The notes beneath the pieces are model-generated. The model made no database searches, had not been told where the DNA came from, and saw only the letters and a list, made by a program, of their open reading frames with translations. A DNA stretch of 64,000 bases from Pagrus major (Eukaryota; Chordata; Actinopteri; Spariformes; Sparidae): assembly GCF_040436345.1 (NCBI RefSeq), contig NC_133238.1, forward strand, positions 5,768,150 through 5,832,149, read 5' to 3'. Made by a program: the position numbers and the translations under genes. The first letter of the stretch is position 1. The number at the start of each line of letters is the position of its first letter. Of the stretch, positions 40,810 to 52,996 are shown piece by piece.

Positions 40810-41669
40810 TACACTGTAGACTTTGATGTAAATTTACAGTTAAATCTTAACAGTATTATGCTGCATTAATGCCTTACAGTATCATACTGTAAACTGCAAG
40901 ACAATCTGGGAAAAATTACAGCACTTTAAGAGAGTACCATTATTTACAGGAATTTACTGTAATTTTACTGTAAAGAGCTGAGCATCTTGGGAAGGTGAAA
41001 AACGTGTGGGAGCTCATTTAAAAATCAACTGACGTGACAGGAGCTTTTTATTTTCTGGCAAAAGTTGTTTTTGCAGCTTGCATTTCATTTTTCAACTTTG
41101 AAGCGCATCTGCCAGCAAGTCTCTGTCGCCACAAATACACGGCCACACTTCAACCTGCATTTATAAGGCACTTCCATCAAGTAAGTCACCATTTGTATTC
41201 TGCCTTAAACTGTAAAAATGTTATGCTATGGCATAACATTATCACATTATCAAGTAAATACATAATTGTGAGGCTTACTCCAGTAGAATTCGATTCTAGT
41301 TAGCTAAAATTACGTGCATGTTAGCATTTTATCTCATACTGACTATACTGACAAATGTGAGGTAGTACATAAAAACTAGTGCTTTGTTTTCTCCACATTG
41401 GCAAAAAGAGCCACAGTGTACAGTTTTTTTCCCCTGAGAACCTTCTAGAATCTTTTGTTGATTGTGCCAAACTGTTGCAGAGTTAGCTAATGTAAAGTTT
41501 TTTTTAAATTAATTAGGTTACAGTTGTCACCAAGTTAGGTTTCTTGACCAAACAATATCTTACCTGCAAAAGAATAATAAGAAAATAAATTACAATTTAT
41601 TAAGCATTTTTATTTATGACAAATTGTCTCTCACCTAAATGCTTGATTTTCATTTCATCATCCAAAATG

Positions 41670-43440
41670 TTTCATTGCGAACTATGTGGTCATAACTGTG
41701 AAACAAAATTTGCATTTGTGAGGCATATGAAAATTCCTAAGAATGTCCAAAACTTGACCTTCAAATGTGCTCTACCTGATTGCAACCGCATATTTAGAAA
41801 AAATAAGTGTTTTAAAAACACGTGTACAGAGATCACCCGTCTAAAGGCCTCAGATGAAAGTGGATTTTCAGGTCAATGCATTGTTAATGGCACAATGTCT
41901 TGTCATGTGGATTTTTGCACTGCAAGGTGTGGCAGTACTTCCAATTTACTGTGTCACTTAAAAGGAACACATTAGGGAGGGCAGTCCATTTCAGTCAGTT
42001 CATTTCTTGTCCATTTAGAAACTGTGACAAAACATCCCTTGTGGTGTCTACGTTTTCATCCCATGTATCAAGAACTCACAGGAACAGGTTCACAGGCAGA
42101 GTATTTGGGGGAACAAGCAGAGAACTTGAGTACTATACAAGAGAATGTTCTGGATGATGTTGATATAGAGGAAGAGCAATCAGATGTTTTTCCTGAGGGT
42201 GCTGATGAATCCCTCTTCTTAAACAGTTTGGCTTGTTTTACCTTAAACTGTGCTTTTTTAAAAGATGTCTGCCACATCAGCCATTGTGCAGTTGACTGTC
42301 CCACTGCCTGACACCCCACATTTGATTGTGGCTGGTAAGTATGTGATTTTCGATGTGAATAAAACATGTACAGCTACACTCTTTGTTTACAAATTAAATT
42401 ACTTGACTGGAACTTTAAGTCAGATTCATTTTTACCATACCAGGTAAAAAAGCAAATGCAACATACACATTCATTTAGGTCATTATGGTTTAATTCAGCA
42501 TTTAGAGTTTAAAAAGCAGAGATCTAAATTATGTATAATTGCCAACAATACAGAACAATGGAAACAGCAAAAATATACTTATTATCAAATGTTTATTGTT
42601 GTATTTATGGTTTTGACTGTTATATATATTCTATAGTTTTACAGTAACTGTTGTATTGTCTTATTGAGGCAATATTATGATCAAACATGTTCTTTTTCAT
42701 ATTGTCAGACTTAAATTTGAAGTAACTGACTTACGTCATACAAACATAACCAATCAGAAGAGATTGATTATATAATTTTTTCCCTTTTCTTTTAACTAAT
42801 TTCTAATGTTTTTTTCAGGTCCAGTGACACAGACAAACCAGCGATGGATGATGTGCATAGAAAAAGAGGTGCTGTGTGAAGGAACGTCCTTTGTGCTTGG
42901 GCTTGCAGTACTCTTTGCATCCTACTACAACTTCAACTTTCAGTATCAACCTGAGGCAGCATGCATACTGGAGTTCATTCAGATGTAGGCACTTTTTCAC
43001 ACAGACTGTACTACAGAACATGACGTCATTGACTGTTCTTCACACATTGCCATTGTCTAATAACCTAGTGAAAACCACTGGTGCCTCTGACACAAGAAGA
43101 GCAACTACCATCATTACTGCTGCCTCTATTTCATTTCCATCATATTCTTCTTTTAAACTTGATTATCGGTGTGAATTATACTGAACAGGCTCTTGATATG
43201 TCTCTTTCATACAATGATGTCACCTAAAAGAAAAATATTTGTGTCGTTTTGCATTGTTTTTCAGAGCCTGCATTGACATTAATCCTGAGAGGGGCACAAA
43301 AGCAAGCCATGAGAAGGTGCACAGCAAGAAGTGTGGGAAGATGGTTAAAAAGAGGGCAACATCAATTAATCTGCATGTCTGCACACTGATCAAGAAGCTC
43401 AGTGACTTCAAGTGGGACTTTGATCTCACACACACACACA
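41670..43440 (+). pseudogene. Decayed C2H2 zinc-finger/unknown-domain gene inside the CACTA-like element
   Basis: Readable pieces include MFHCELCGHNCETKFAFVRH and FKCALPDCNRIFRKNK (41,670-41,972), then ISCPFRNCDKTSLVVSTFSS (42,000-42,100) and a later exon-like run TNQRWMMCIEKEVLCEGTSF (42,820-42,990). The last run is followed by ACIDINPERGTKASHEKVHS (43,263-43,425). These resemble a repeated family of fish C2H2/SAMD3-like predicted proteins that I recall; the function in the element is unknown. Frames are broken in several places. Confidence 0.45.
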
Positions 43441-43448
43441 CACACACT
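43428..43448. repeat. (CA)n microsatellite
   Basis: About ten CA units within the decayed gene. Confidence 0.9.
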
Positions 43449-43665
43449 CAAACATGCATTCACTTATTTACAAACTCACTCAGTGACTATTCTTATTCAA
43501 ACTGTTAAAACTCAAGTTTTACGTTGTTCAGAAAAACAATTGCATACTTGTTTTGTGTTCACTCATGCAAACTAGACTGCTGCTGTTCTGCAGCATGTTA
43601 ATTAAAAACAGTAAGTTTGATTTTCCTTTCTCACAAAAAGCTAATTGTCACAGTGAGTTACTAAA

Positions 43666-43822
43666 GGGGGGCGACACCGGTTCCGAAGGACCGCCATTCC
43701 GACGGTCCGCCATTCCGACCGGGTTATGGTTAAAGTTAGGGTTTCAGGTTCGGAATGGCGACCTTTTTTCAAAAATAATTAAGGGCCGGAATGGCGGCCC
43801 TTCGGAATGCCGCCCTGGACCC
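43666..43822. mobile_element. 157-bp MITE with 9-bp target duplication
   Basis: Imperfect terminal inverted repeats share the block TTCCGAAGG/CCGCCATTCCG and are flanked by GTTACTAAA on both sides (43,657-43,665 and 43,823-43,831). A 9-bp duplication suggests a Mutator-like family, or hAT if the true duplication is the inner 8 bp. It is nested inside the CACTA-like element. Confidence 0.75.
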
Positions 43823-44021
43823 GTTACTAAATGCTGTCTGCATTTTCAGTCTTTTGAAAGAATGAAACAAAGAAAAGAAAACAGGCAGAGAGTTATGGTC
43901 TACTTTTGCTTTTGTTGCACTGGTGACATGTTTTTATTTTATTATTATTGTTTTTGGTAATAAATACCTGAAAATTAACTGCATAATAAATATTGTTCTT
44001 TTGTCATTTTTGTCATTTTTG

Positions 44022-44023
<2 letters not shown>

Positions 44024-44072
<49 letters not shown>

Positions 44073-44107
44073 GTAGTAGTAGTAGTAGTAGTAGTCTTAG
44101 TAGTATT
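44024..44107. repeat. (ATT)n/(GTA)n microsatellite
   Basis: ATT repeats followed by GTA repeats. The long Leu/Val reading frame here is an artefact. Confidence 0.93.
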
Positions 44108-44383
44108 ACAGTAACATTCTAAATACAGGATATATATTGTAGATTCAAATACAGCTTAAATACTGTAAATATACAGTGATTTACTGACAAAGCTGGAAAC
44201 AGTATTCCAGTATAACAGTATTGTGCTGTAAATTTACAAGAATACAATAATGAACTGTAAATGTATTTCTAGTAATACTGTAATTCTAAATTACAGTATA
44301 ATACTGTAAAACAATACAGTACTTTGCTGGCGAAGCTGCTGCCAGTAAATTAATGTAAATTTACACTGAAAAGTTTTAAAGTG

Positions 44384-44627
44384 TATGATCCCTCTTTCCA
44401 ACTGGCCCGTTTCCTCCCCTACGTCAAACCCCTTTCTAGAGCAAGATGTTGTAGTTGCCTTTTATTCTACTACACAGATCAAATACATGTCAAGAAAGGT
44501 AGAAAGAGTTGTGAAACCAAAGATGATAAGATAAAGTAGATGTCCCATATTTGTCACTGAATTAACCCTCTTGACCCCTCTGAACTGCACTTCAATGGCT
44601 CCTCTCTCCATAGCATCCATCAATATG
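44384..44627 (+). pseudogene. Tx1-like LINE, displaced ORF1 end and ORF2 start
   Basis: Continuation of the LINE interrupted at 40,810: ORF1 tail, intergenic segment, and MAPLSIASIN at 44,594, which resembles the L1-group ORF2 start. It is cut at 44,628 by Keno ORF1 sequence. Confidence 0.5.
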
Positions 44628-45553
<926 letters not shown>

Positions 45554-47279
45554 TCTTTTAAGGGCTTGTATAAAAATAACATTGACAAATTAATAAATAA
45601 AGTCAAAACTGACCTACAGAAGTGGTCCAAGTTGCCGTTGTCATTAGCAGGCAGAGTGCAATGCATAAAGATGAATATCTTGCCGAGATTTTTGTTTTTT
45701 TTCCAGTGTTTACCTCTCTTCCTGACAAAAACATTCTTTAAAAAACTTGATCAAGTTATTCTTTCATTTGTGTGGGCGGGCAAGGTAGCCAGGATTAATA
45801 AAAGCACCCTACAGACAGCAAGGCAGGAGGGTGGGCTGGGCCTACCTAACTTTATGTTATACTACTGGGCAGCAAATACACAAAAGATACTCAGCTGGTG
45901 GTATGAAAGTGAGTTGGACTGGTGTAAAATGGAGTCCCTCTCCTGCCATATCTCTTCACTTGTGGCTCTGACATGCTCCCCTTTGCCACTTTCAGTTTCA
46001 AATTATACCTCAAATCCTGTAATCTTGTCAACTTTGAAAATATGGACACAGTTTTGCAAACATCTCAAGCTAAAAAATCTTGTCCTCCTAGGTCCGATAT
46101 GCAATAATCATATTTTTTTACCTTCTAAACTTGACTCCACATTTACACTTTGGAAGGAGAAAGGTATTATATCATTCCGAGACCTGTTTTTAAATGGTAC
46201 ATTTGTTGATTTTGAGAGTCTGTCCCAGAAGCATGACTTGCCCCGGACCGACTTCTTTCGCTACCTCCAGGTTCGCAGTTTTATTAAAGATCATTGCAGT
46301 ACATTTCCACGTTTACCAGCAGATTTACCTAAAATTCTTGACAAACCAGAAACTTGGATAAAAATGACATCAAAGCTGTACACAGGTATTCTCCAGGCTA
46401 ACCCCTCTCCACAGATCACGGCAAAACAGGGGTGGGAAAAAGAGCTAGGAATCCAACTCCAGGATCCTTGGTGGGAGAGAGCCAAATTACAAGTGAACAG
46501 CTCCTCATCCTGTGCCCGTCTTAACTTAATACAATTCAAAGTACTGCATAGAATGCATTTCAGCAAAGCAAAACTAGCAAAGATTTTCCCTGGCAGTAGT
46601 GAAGCTTGCAATAGATGTGCCTTTGTCCCAGCTGACTTAGCCCATACTTTCTGGTCATGCTCGAAGCTAACAGGGCTCTGGAAGAGCTTTTTCAAGATCA
46701 TGTCAGAGGTTCTAGGTGTAGCTATCACTCCCTGTCCGCTCATTGCTATTTTTGGTGTTCCCTCAAATTATTCAGAATTCAGTAAGCAGACGTTAAATGT
46801 TTTAGCATTTGCCTCTCTGATTGTCCGCAGGCGTATCCTTCTACACTGGAAGTTGCCTAAACCCCCAGCAGAACAATCTTGGCAGACTGACCTAATGTCA
46901 TTCCTTAAATTAGAAAAAATAAAATTTTCACTCCGAGGGTCAACTGAGAAATTCTATACTACATGGCAGCCTCTTATCTCATATTTCGATAATGTAGCTA
47001 CAACATCTACGGTGTAGGAGTGAATAACACATTCTGTTTTTCTGTCCAGCTGTGCTCTTAGATCAATATGACTGTACAAATGTAAGGTGGTTGATGAGAT
47101 ACTCTGTTTGAAAAAGAAGACCAACTGGGGTGGGGGGGTGGGATAATGTTTTGTATGTTTTCTACTTGTTCATTTGTTTGTATGTTTGTTTATTTGAAAA
47201 AAATCACGCATCTATTTGTAAAGGTCATGTAACATGATGTGAAGTGTTTCAATAAACAGATTTATAAAAAAAAAAAAAA
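45554..47279 (+). mobile_element. 5'-truncated L1-clade LINE inserted in Keno
   Basis: Contains the C-terminal ~487 codons of an L1 ORF2 in one open frame (45,554-47,017). The reading starts at the thumb region (KTDLQKWSKLPLSLAGRVQC) and includes a C-terminal knuckle (CNRCAFVPADLAHTFWSC). A ~250-bp 3' UTR and poly(A) at 47,265-47,280 follow. The open frame fuses by chance to the upstream Keno frame (45,377-47,017). No clear target duplication was seen, and Keno sequence is missing across the insertion. Confidence 0.85.
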
Positions 47280-47280
47280 A

Positions 47281-47545
47281 GTTTGTGAAGTGAGCAGCTT
47301 TCACCATTTTACAACATTTTTGATGTCATGTATGAGATTTTGTAGTTAGAGGACATAGAATTTAGGGATTCAGAGCCCGTTTGTAATAGCCATTATACAA
47401 TTTGATAAACACTTGAATTTGTTTTATCATTGAATGAATATCTGAGACATTATTTAGGTTTTCCGAATTTTTGGTAGAAGTGTTACTTTCATTAAAATCC
47501 TCATGTATAAAAAAACAAAAAAAAAACAAAAAAAAAACAAAAAAA
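47281..47545. other. Unassigned segment ending in an A-rich repeat
   Basis: About 220 bp with no recognisable similarity, then (CAAAAAAAAA)-type repeats at 47,505-47,545. It may be a second small retroposon next to the L1. Confidence 0.4.
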
Positions 47546-48106
47546 TACATGGATGATGTTAACATTATATGTACAGACCTTTTAGCTGTTAACAGGACCA
47601 TGGACTTGACGGACTTGTACGGACGGGCCTCTGGAGCCAGGCTTAACCGAGACAAGACACAAGCCTAGTTTTACGGACCATGGACAGTGACCAAGACCAC
47701 AGGACTCCCTCTGACTGTGACCCTGACTGAAATGAAAATACTCGGGGTAAAATTTGACAGGGAAGGGGGTGGGAGGAGCAATTGGCCTGACGTGATAGGG
47801 AAAGCTAGAAAGAGATTGGGATGCTGGAGACTAAGGGGACTGACAATGGAAGGCAAGGTTTTAATCATAAAAGCTGTGATTTTACCCTTGTTTTACTACT
47901 CAATTCTGTTTTTATCCTGCCTCGTACAGTGCTTGTAGATCTAGATTGAGCCATTTTTTTACTTTCTGTGGGGGTCCAAGTGGGAGCGAGTCAGCAGAAA
48001 AAGTAATGAAGATGCCAAAAACGAAAGAAGGAAAAGATGTCTCCGGACCTCCACTTGTTGTTAGGCAGCCAATACACTACACTGTCCCTGAAATATGCTA
48101 CAGCTG
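47546..48106 (+). mobile_element. Keno copy 5 continued (ORF2 YMDD region)
   Basis: Resumes at YMDDVNIICTDLLAVNRTMD, about 45 residues downstream of where the L1 cut in, and runs to ORF2 residue ~880. It contains several stops and frame changes. Keno ORF2 sequence then switches back to ORF1. Confidence 0.82.
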
Positions 48107-49001
48107 GAGGGTCCCCACTCAACAATGGCAGGACCCCCAGGGGTACCAGGGCCTGAGGCATCTCCCATCCATGATAGTTCTTGGTGAGAACAGGGGCTAC
48201 ATTCACTACCAGGGCATGCCCAAGCTCTGCCACAAGTGTGGTGAGCATGGACACCTGGCAGAGGCTTGCCAAAATATTGTTTGTGGCAAATGCAGAGAAA
48301 TTTGGCACTCCTTTGTGGAATGTCCCAATGGCAGAAAGTGCAATCTCTGTGGATAGTCAAATCACCTCTTCAGAGATTGCCCAATGTCATTTGCCAACAA
48401 ACTGAAAGCCCAGAGAAAACTAGAAACGGAAACTGAAAAAGAAAAAATCTCACTAGAAAATGGCTGAAATGTAAAAGTTGAAGTGCTAATTGAAGAGGAA
48501 ACTGCCCACGGCCTATGATTTTATAAGTAACTTTTTAATAGATTTTAACTTGGAACAGGAGGAGCTGGCACTTATAACTAACCTCCGCTCTCTTCTTTCT
48601 CTTGTGCAGGAGCAGGAGCTAGTGAGTCCTGTGCGTGGTCTCGAGCCCTCAACAGTTTGGCGCAGTGTGAACCATCCCGCTCTCCGCCACCTGCCCCCGA
48701 CCGGGTTGTGGTGCACCCGAGTCGGTGAGGCACTTGCTCTGGGAGTGCAGTGCTGCTATTGACCTGTGGGCAATGGCCGGCTCCCAGCAATTCCTGTACT
48801 TGCCAGCAGGGGAGGTCCTAGATGCACAGCTAGTGCTCTATGGGGTGAGCTGGAGAAAAAAGATAACCAAGGAATTCTCCAAGCTCTGGCTCACCCTGGT
48901 CTCCATCAAAGGGTGCTGCATGGACCTCCAGAAACCTGCTGGCAAGAAAGCACATAGAGATCCCCCCCGTGGTTACGAGCTGAATGGCCACAGCGACGGT
49001 C
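48107..49001 (+). mobile_element. Deleted Keno copy 6 (ORF1 knuckles joined to ORF2 C-terminus)
   Basis: Starts in ORF1 ([20 protein letters not shown]) and carries the zinc knuckles ([14 protein letters not shown]). It switches near 48,500 to ORF2 residue ~927 (TAYDFISNFLIDFNLEQEEL) and ends near the ORF2 C-terminus. It is head-to-tail after copy 5 and has no U2 flank. Confidence 0.82.
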
Positions 49002-51420
49002 CAGGAACTAGCCTTATTTGTTTGTGCCAGCTGGCTATTATTTGATCATAATTTCAGCCACTATTTGAATCATTGAGAATTCCCAGAAATCACTTTTTCA
49101 ATGAATTATACTGTATATAACAAGTTATTGATTTAGGTAACTTGCCCAACACTGCATAGTGTAATTAAAAGTGTAAGTCAAAAGGCACAGTACATCATCT
49201 GCTGTGGCAATGCAAAATTAAAAAAACGAGTAAATCCAATGTTCACATATGCTGCTTTGTACATGTCTGTTCCTTCAGACTGTAAAGAGTGACAGCTGAA
49301 CTATTCGCCCCTAATTCTGCTGTCCATCCAGAATAACGGCACCACTGCAGGCTGATGATCCACTAATGGATGTCTCTGTGGGCACAAATGAATCAGTGTT
49401 AAAATTCCAAATATTAACATGTGACAGTGGAGGACTGTTAATAATGATGTTAGTGCTACAGACCTGTCACTGAGTGACATTCCCTCATGTGTAGTCATGC
49501 TGAGAAATTATTTTCCAGCTTTATCTGTAGTCATGCAGTAAGAACATCATAATCACAAGGACGTGCTTGACTGAATACTAATATAAAGCAATTGCATCCC
49601 ACTGTCTCAGAGTTACATTAAAAGTCAAATGAAAAATCTTAGACCGATTTTGCATTTTATTTAATCAACTTTATATTCTTCCGACCTCTGAAGCAATGTG
49701 AAGCAGATTAGGGCACACACGTGTGTCTGTGATATGACCTTCTCTGCATTTCTTTCTCCGATGCTTTCCATGAAGCAGGATAAGTAGTATGAAGTCCGGA
49801 TTCAGTCCAATTTTACCCAGTCTCTCTAATATTGGATGCAGGTGACAGACAACACTTTGTAGGATTATCAACAATGAGGAAGCCTCTTGGATGAGAGGTG
49901 AAACATCTTCAAGAAACTGAAATAAGTCCAGTTGCCTACGATACAGCACTTAGATTTATGTTTATTTATGTGGATGACTGAGAAACTTCATCAACAATGA
50001 TTTAATTTGCATGTGACTGGAAAACCTTCCAGCCAGCCCGGTGTCCTCAGGACCCCTCCCTGAGAGTCTAAAACACAGCAAGACATGTCTCCAGGACATC
50101 AAAAAGGACCCAAACTCTAAATGGCAGGACAGTTTATGCAGGATAGAGCACCCAACTATCTGATGAACAGCTATTAAATGCCACCTCTTGGTGGCCCAGA
50201 GTTCACAAAGAAGTGTGAATTGCCCTCTCAGGACCTTGGACCCCAGGGTACCATGGCCTGTGTAGATGCAAATCTACATGCTTGTCTGCTAATTCACTCT
50301 ACAGTCTCCTCATCCAGGGAAGAAGGAACCATCCTTGGACAATAGAGTGTTATTTTTAAATTCTGTTTCATTTCAATGTGCCCGTTTAAAGATATCAATG
50401 TATTAATACATCACCATGAATGTATGTAATGCTTATTAGTTGCCACTTATAACATTTGAATGAACAAATAATGTTTATCATGCATTTCTGAATGTGATAT
50501 TGTATTCACCATGTACTTGTATCATTAAAAGCAGAGTGTGCCACCTTGTCAAATTTATAAACCTCAACCTCTTGACTGTAATTTAAGGTAAATTACAGTT
50601 TGATATCTGAGGAGGTACACAAAGGAGAAGTGTCATCTGTGATGACATCACACGTCACCTCCCAGTCTCAAGACTCCTTTTGAAGAAAGAATTAACTCTC
50701 TAAGGCCAGATAATAGGAGAGAATCACAAGGACAATAACAAGATATAGCCAGGAACTCTCTTCACTGCTGGACCCCCACAAGGGGGGACATCGGCCCCCA
50801 ACCAGATTTCAGCTGCATGCTTGCAACAAGAGCAAGCATGGTGCACCAGAGGCATGCTGCACCTTCAATTCCAGACTCCACAAAGTCAGAAATGAAGAAA
50901 ATAATGACTGCCTGTACAACTTTCCAAAGTGTGCATGAAAAGAGAGAGAGCGAGAGATGCAGGACCCCACACCAGCAAAGGTCGACTGGAGAATTACTGC
51001 AACGCCTCCTCCCTCTTCATCCTCCTTCCCCTGCCGCCTCGTCAAGTATACAAAGTTTCGCAGGATTGAATAATATGGTTGATGGTTTACAGGTTCAGTA
51101 AGCGTAGGCTAGGGTAAGATTCACTGTCCAAACTCAGATTTCCTGGTTTCTTCTGGTTACTATCAGGTTTCTCCATTCATCTTCTATTGTGTTGCTGAAC
51201 ACAGCTCCATTTACACATGGTCCAACCCCCGAAGCTCTGTCTTTGTGTAATGTCTTGTCGCCATAGTCTAATTTGTGTTTTGTTGTCGTTATGTCTTTGT
51301 CTTTAGGTAGATTAATGTTCGGCCATAAAGCCATTGTTTTTGGTTTCTGTACATTTTGGTCACTGAACACATTCAGATTTTGCTAATGCTTTACATAAAT
51401 TAAAAAGTATTATTTTCCTT
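49002..51420. other. 2.4-kb stretch with no recognisable gene
   Basis: A/T-rich with short incidental ORFs only. No repeat family, RNA gene or coding region could be recognised on either strand. Confidence 0.5.
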
Positions 51421-51439
51421 GAGATATGTATATGTACAC

Positions 51440-51766
51440 ACACATATATTTCCACATCCCACAGATGCTTGATGGATTGGGATCTGGGGAATTTGGGGAT
51501 TGGATAAATGCCTTAGGCTCTTTGTTGGGTTCACTAGGTGATTCAATAGCAGTTTTTATGGTGTGGCAGGGCACAATGTCTGACCGCAATTTGGGAATGC
51601 TGTTGTTTACATGGTCTACATTGGTGTTTGGTGGGTGGTGTGTGACAAGTAGCATCCACATGAATGCCAGGACCCAAAGCTTCCCAGGAGAGCAATGCAT
51701 TGTACAAGATGATCAAAGTTAATCAATTCACCTGTCACTGATTTTAATGTTGTGGCTGATTGGCGT
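51440..51766 (-). mobile_element. Tc1-family DNA transposon relic
   Basis: Words such as CACATCCCACAGATGCTTGA, GTGTGGCAGGGCACAATGTC and CATCCACATGAATGCCAGGA, together with a GTTGTGGCTGATTGGCGTAT end, match the widespread fish Tc1 family whose ends read GATCAGCCACAACATTAAAA. It is decayed and lacks most of the transposase. Confidence 0.55.
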
Positions 51767-51831
51767 ATGCCTCTTCCTCCTACCACCCTCTAAAGTTTCC
51801 CTAATGAACTGAAAATAACAAAGGTGTATAA

Positions 51832-51970
51832 AGAGGCTTGGGCATCAAGGGGTTCACTGAAGATGAACAACAAAAGAAACCTGCAGGCATCAGGCTATTG
51901 CAAAACTCAAGGCCAAATAACACTAAGCACAGCCCTGATAAAGGGTCAGTTGTTGACCTAGCCGAACAGT
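51832..51970. repeat. Dispersed repeat, copy A (split by Harbinger 2)
   Basis: 51,832-51,930 is similar to 57,066-57,180 (shared words such as AACAACAAAAGAAACCTGCA, CAGGCTATTG and AGCACTAAGCACA-like ends). The Harbinger 2 element is inserted at 51,970, and the target sequence appears to continue at 55,734. Identity of the repeat is unknown. Confidence 0.6.
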
Positions 51971-52577
51971 GGGTCTCATTCATGAAACGTTAGTAAATTT
52001 GTGCGTAGATTTGCACATAAAAGCCTACGCTACTAAAAACCTACTCCGGATTCATGAACACCGCGGGAAACTCAGATCTGATCGTAAACACGTGTGTATG
52101 ATCGTGAATACCAATCCATCATAAAGTGACAGCACGCTCCCGGTAATCAGCTATTAGCATAAATCCCTGCCCATGAATTGCCAATGACCACCATATAAGG
52201 AGGTGTAGATGCATCCAGTCGACCTGTCAGTCATGGCGCAAATGAAGAAAGGGAGAGAAAGAAAAAAGAACTTTGCGGAAGCGGAGATAGAAATACTTTT
52301 GGGTGAAGTGGAATTAAGAAAAAAAAATGTATTTTCATCTGTTAGCAGTGGTGTGACAGGGACAGGCAAAGCGAAGGCCTGGAGGGAGGTGACAGATGCC
52401 GTCAATATTGTCTCAGTAGTCCAAAGAACCATGTCCGAGGTGAAGCGTAAATGGTTTGACATGAAACTGGAGGCAAAGAAACGCATAACATCACACAAAA
52501 GAAATATATCAGCCACAGGAGGAGGAGGCTCACAGTCGCAGCTATCAACTACAGATGAGCGCATCGCGGGGATAATT

Positions 52578-52995
52578 TAAGAAGAAGAAGAAGAATCTTT
52601 ATTTTGTCAGTTGTCTTTTTACATGCGACATGCAAACACACCCGAAATTAGTCCTCTGCATTTAACCCATCACTAGCTACACATTGTAAGTACACACACT
52701 GCAAACTAGGAGCAGTGGGCTGCCATGACAGGCGCCCGGGGAGCACATGGGGGTTTTGGTGCCTTGCTCAAGGGCACCTCGGCAGTAACCCAGGAAGTGA
52801 ACTGGCACCTCTTCAGCTGCCAGCCCACTTCCATATTATGGTCTGTAGCTGGACTTGAACCGGCCACCCTCCAGTCCCCAAGCCAAGTCTCTACCGACTG
52901 AGCTACTGCCGCCCCAAAAGTACGTTCCCTGACCGGGAATCGAACCCGGGCCGCGGCGGTGAGAGCGCCGAATCCTAACCACTAGACCACCAGGG
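52578..52995 (-). mobile_element. Composite tRNA-Glu + SINE retroposon
   Basis: On the minus strand the insert reads tRNA-Glu, a 10-nt linker containing TTTT, a tRNA-headed SINE, and a TTC-repeat tail. Removing it restores the SANT reading frame. AATT is present at both borders (52,574-52,577 and 52,996-52,999), consistent with a short target duplication. The left border coincides exactly with the first nucleotide of the mature tRNA. The insertion thus seems to have entered as one unit. Confidence 0.75.
52581..52916 (-). repeat. tRNA-derived fish SINE
   Basis: Minus strand: the 5' head GGGGCGGCAGTAGCTCAGTC has an A box (TAGCTCAGTCGG) and a B box (GGTTCAAGTCC). The central domain contains GTGCCCTTGAGCAAGGCACC, common to a large fish SINE family. 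The 3' tail is ACAAAATAAAGATTCTTCTTC. It is transcribed by Pol III and mobilised by a partner LINE. It is moderately conserved; the exact family is not named. Confidence 0.8.
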
Positions 52996-52996
52996 A
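52925..52996 (-). tRNA. tRNA-Glu (anticodon CTC)
   Basis: A 72-nt sequence TCCCTGGTGGTCTAGTGGTT...GTCAGGGAA folds as a standard cloverleaf: acceptor TCCCTGG with TCAGGGA, B box GGTTCGATTCC, anticodon loop CTCTCAC with anticodon CTC. As far as I can judge it equals the conserved vertebrate tRNA-Glu(CTC). A TTTT lies 5-8 nt after the 3' end and could stop Pol III. It forms the 5' end of a retroposon inside a transposon gene, so it may be a retroposed copy rather than a master gene, though its internal promoter is intact. Confidence 0.9.

Larger units (their letters stand above)
40812..44383. mobile_element. CACTA/EnSpm-like DNA transposon, 3.57 kb, with TA target duplication
   Basis: The ends are CACTGTAGACTTTGATGTAA and the inverted CACTTTAAAACTTTTCAGTG. 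The subterminal regions of both ends are packed with TTTACAGTA/TACTGTAAA words as in fish EnSpm-type elements. TA flanks both sides (40,810-40,811 and 44,384-44,385), and the interrupted LINE ORF1 reads across once one TA is removed. The interior holds decayed C2H2-like coding sequence, a MITE and microsatellites. TA duplication fits CMC relatives (Mirage-type) better than classical 3-bp EnSpm. Confidence 0.7.

Noticed and set aside
43923-44114. Leu/Val-rich membrane protein
   Set aside because: Translation of (ATT)n/(GTA)n repeats.
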